This document shows positions 5,323 to 5,600 of a stretch of 5,600 nt of DNA, in pieces. Numbering within the stretch: the first letter of the stretch is position 1; every line of letters starts with the position of its first letter. This stretch comes from Candidatus Omnitrophica bacterium CG07_land_8_20_14_0_80_50_8 (GTDB taxonomy: Bacteria > Omnitrophota > Gorgyraeia > 2-02-FULL-51-18), in assembly GCA_002779345.1 (NCBI GenBank), contig PEWW01000003.1, forward strand, positions 1 through 5,600. The letters run 5' to 3'. Both the position numbers and the translations under genes were made by a program. The notes under the pieces were generated by a model, which was not told the origin of the DNA, searched no databases, and saw nothing but the letters and a program-made list of their open reading frames with translations.

Positions 5323-5600
5323 TTAGAACTCCCTGATCTGTTTTAAGTAGCCCTCAAAGTTACGCCGCGTTTCGACGAGGCTGTCCCCTCCAAATTTCTC
5401 AAGATAACTCTTCGCAAGCTCAAACGCGACCATCGCCTCGCCGACCACGCCGCAAGCAGGCACCGCCGTCACGTCCGAACGTTCCACCGTCGCCGCCTCT
5501 TTTTTCTTCGACTCTATGTTGACCGATTGAAGCGGCCTCATGAGCGTGGCAAACGGCTTCATGGCCGCACGTAGCACCAGATTTTCGCCATTCGTCATAC
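5323..5600 (-). CDS. aroC: Chorismate synthase, C-terminal part, runs off right edge
   Basis: Chorismate synthase converts 5-enolpyruvylshikimate 3-phosphate to chorismate using reduced FMN, the last step of the shikimate pathway. Only the last 91 full codons are in the window, of a protein usually 350-390 aa. The first Met (5598) is internal: the two bases before it fit a Gly codon, giving the family's GG-x-TNGE segment. After it come [13 protein letters not shown], the conserved [23 protein letters not shown] (RHD...PVVEAMVA in relatives), and a C-terminal helix ending KQIREF. The stop is TAA at 5325-5323. The 34-nt gap to aroK carries the 18-nt repeat. The true start and the operon promoter are outside the window. 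Confidence 0.93.
   Translation of the reverse strand, partial: MTNGENLVLRAAMKPFATLMRPLQSVNIESKKKEAATVERSDVTAVPACGVVGEAMVAFELAKSYLEKFGGDSLVETRRNFEGYLKQIREF

Noticed and set aside
1..5600. tRNA, rRNA, CRISPR array, insertion sequence, riboswitch or dif site
   Set aside because: I looked on both strands and saw no cloverleaf, regular spacer array, transposase or conserved RNA element; almost all bases are accounted for by the six genes.

Overview
All six genes in this window lie on the minus strand and are packed so tightly that they read as one operon. In the direction of transcription (right to left) they are aroC (C-terminal end only), aroK, a TTG-started dprA, an unusual topA whose N-terminus is a complete ThiS-type sulfur-carrier domain, xerC, and waaA (N-terminal third only). 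From aroK to waaA the gaps are 7, 1 and 2 nt, then a 1-nt stop/start overlap. Only the aroC-aroK gap is longer (34 nt). No terminator or convincing promoter is visible inside the window, so the promoter is probably upstream of the right edge. There is no stretch of 300 bases without a gene.

The organism is a bacterium that very probably has an outer membrane, because WaaA (Kdo transferase) belongs to lipid A/LPS assembly. Base composition is roughly balanced, with AT-rich spots at the start of waaA. The order dprA-topA-xerC recalls the smf-topA-(trmFO)-codV cluster of Firmicutes, but the addition of aroC/aroK and waaA points to a deep-branching Gram-negative lineage. A candidate phylum such as Omnitrophota or Elusimicrobiota would fit, but this is a guess from gene content, not a phylogenetic result.

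Right part (4770-5600): the last steps of chorismate synthesis (shikimate kinase, chorismate synthase). Middle (404-4762): DNA handling, namely DprA (ssDNA/RecA loader), topoisomerase I (relaxes negative supercoils) and XerC (chromosome dimer resolution). Left end (1-404): WaaA, translationally coupled to xerC.

The main discovery candidate is the ThiS-TopA fusion. About 73 residues match a whole sulfur-carrier protein, including the terminal HFVGGG motif. They run in frame, through a roughly 30-residue Pro/Gly/basic linker, into a full-length type IA topoisomerase with intact TOPRIM, catalytic Tyr and two zinc ribbons. The linker DNA carries a cluster of inverted repeats. A second oddity is a perfect 18-nt direct repeat shared by the topA 3' tail and the aroC-aroK spacer, where it supplies the aroK ribosome-binding site.
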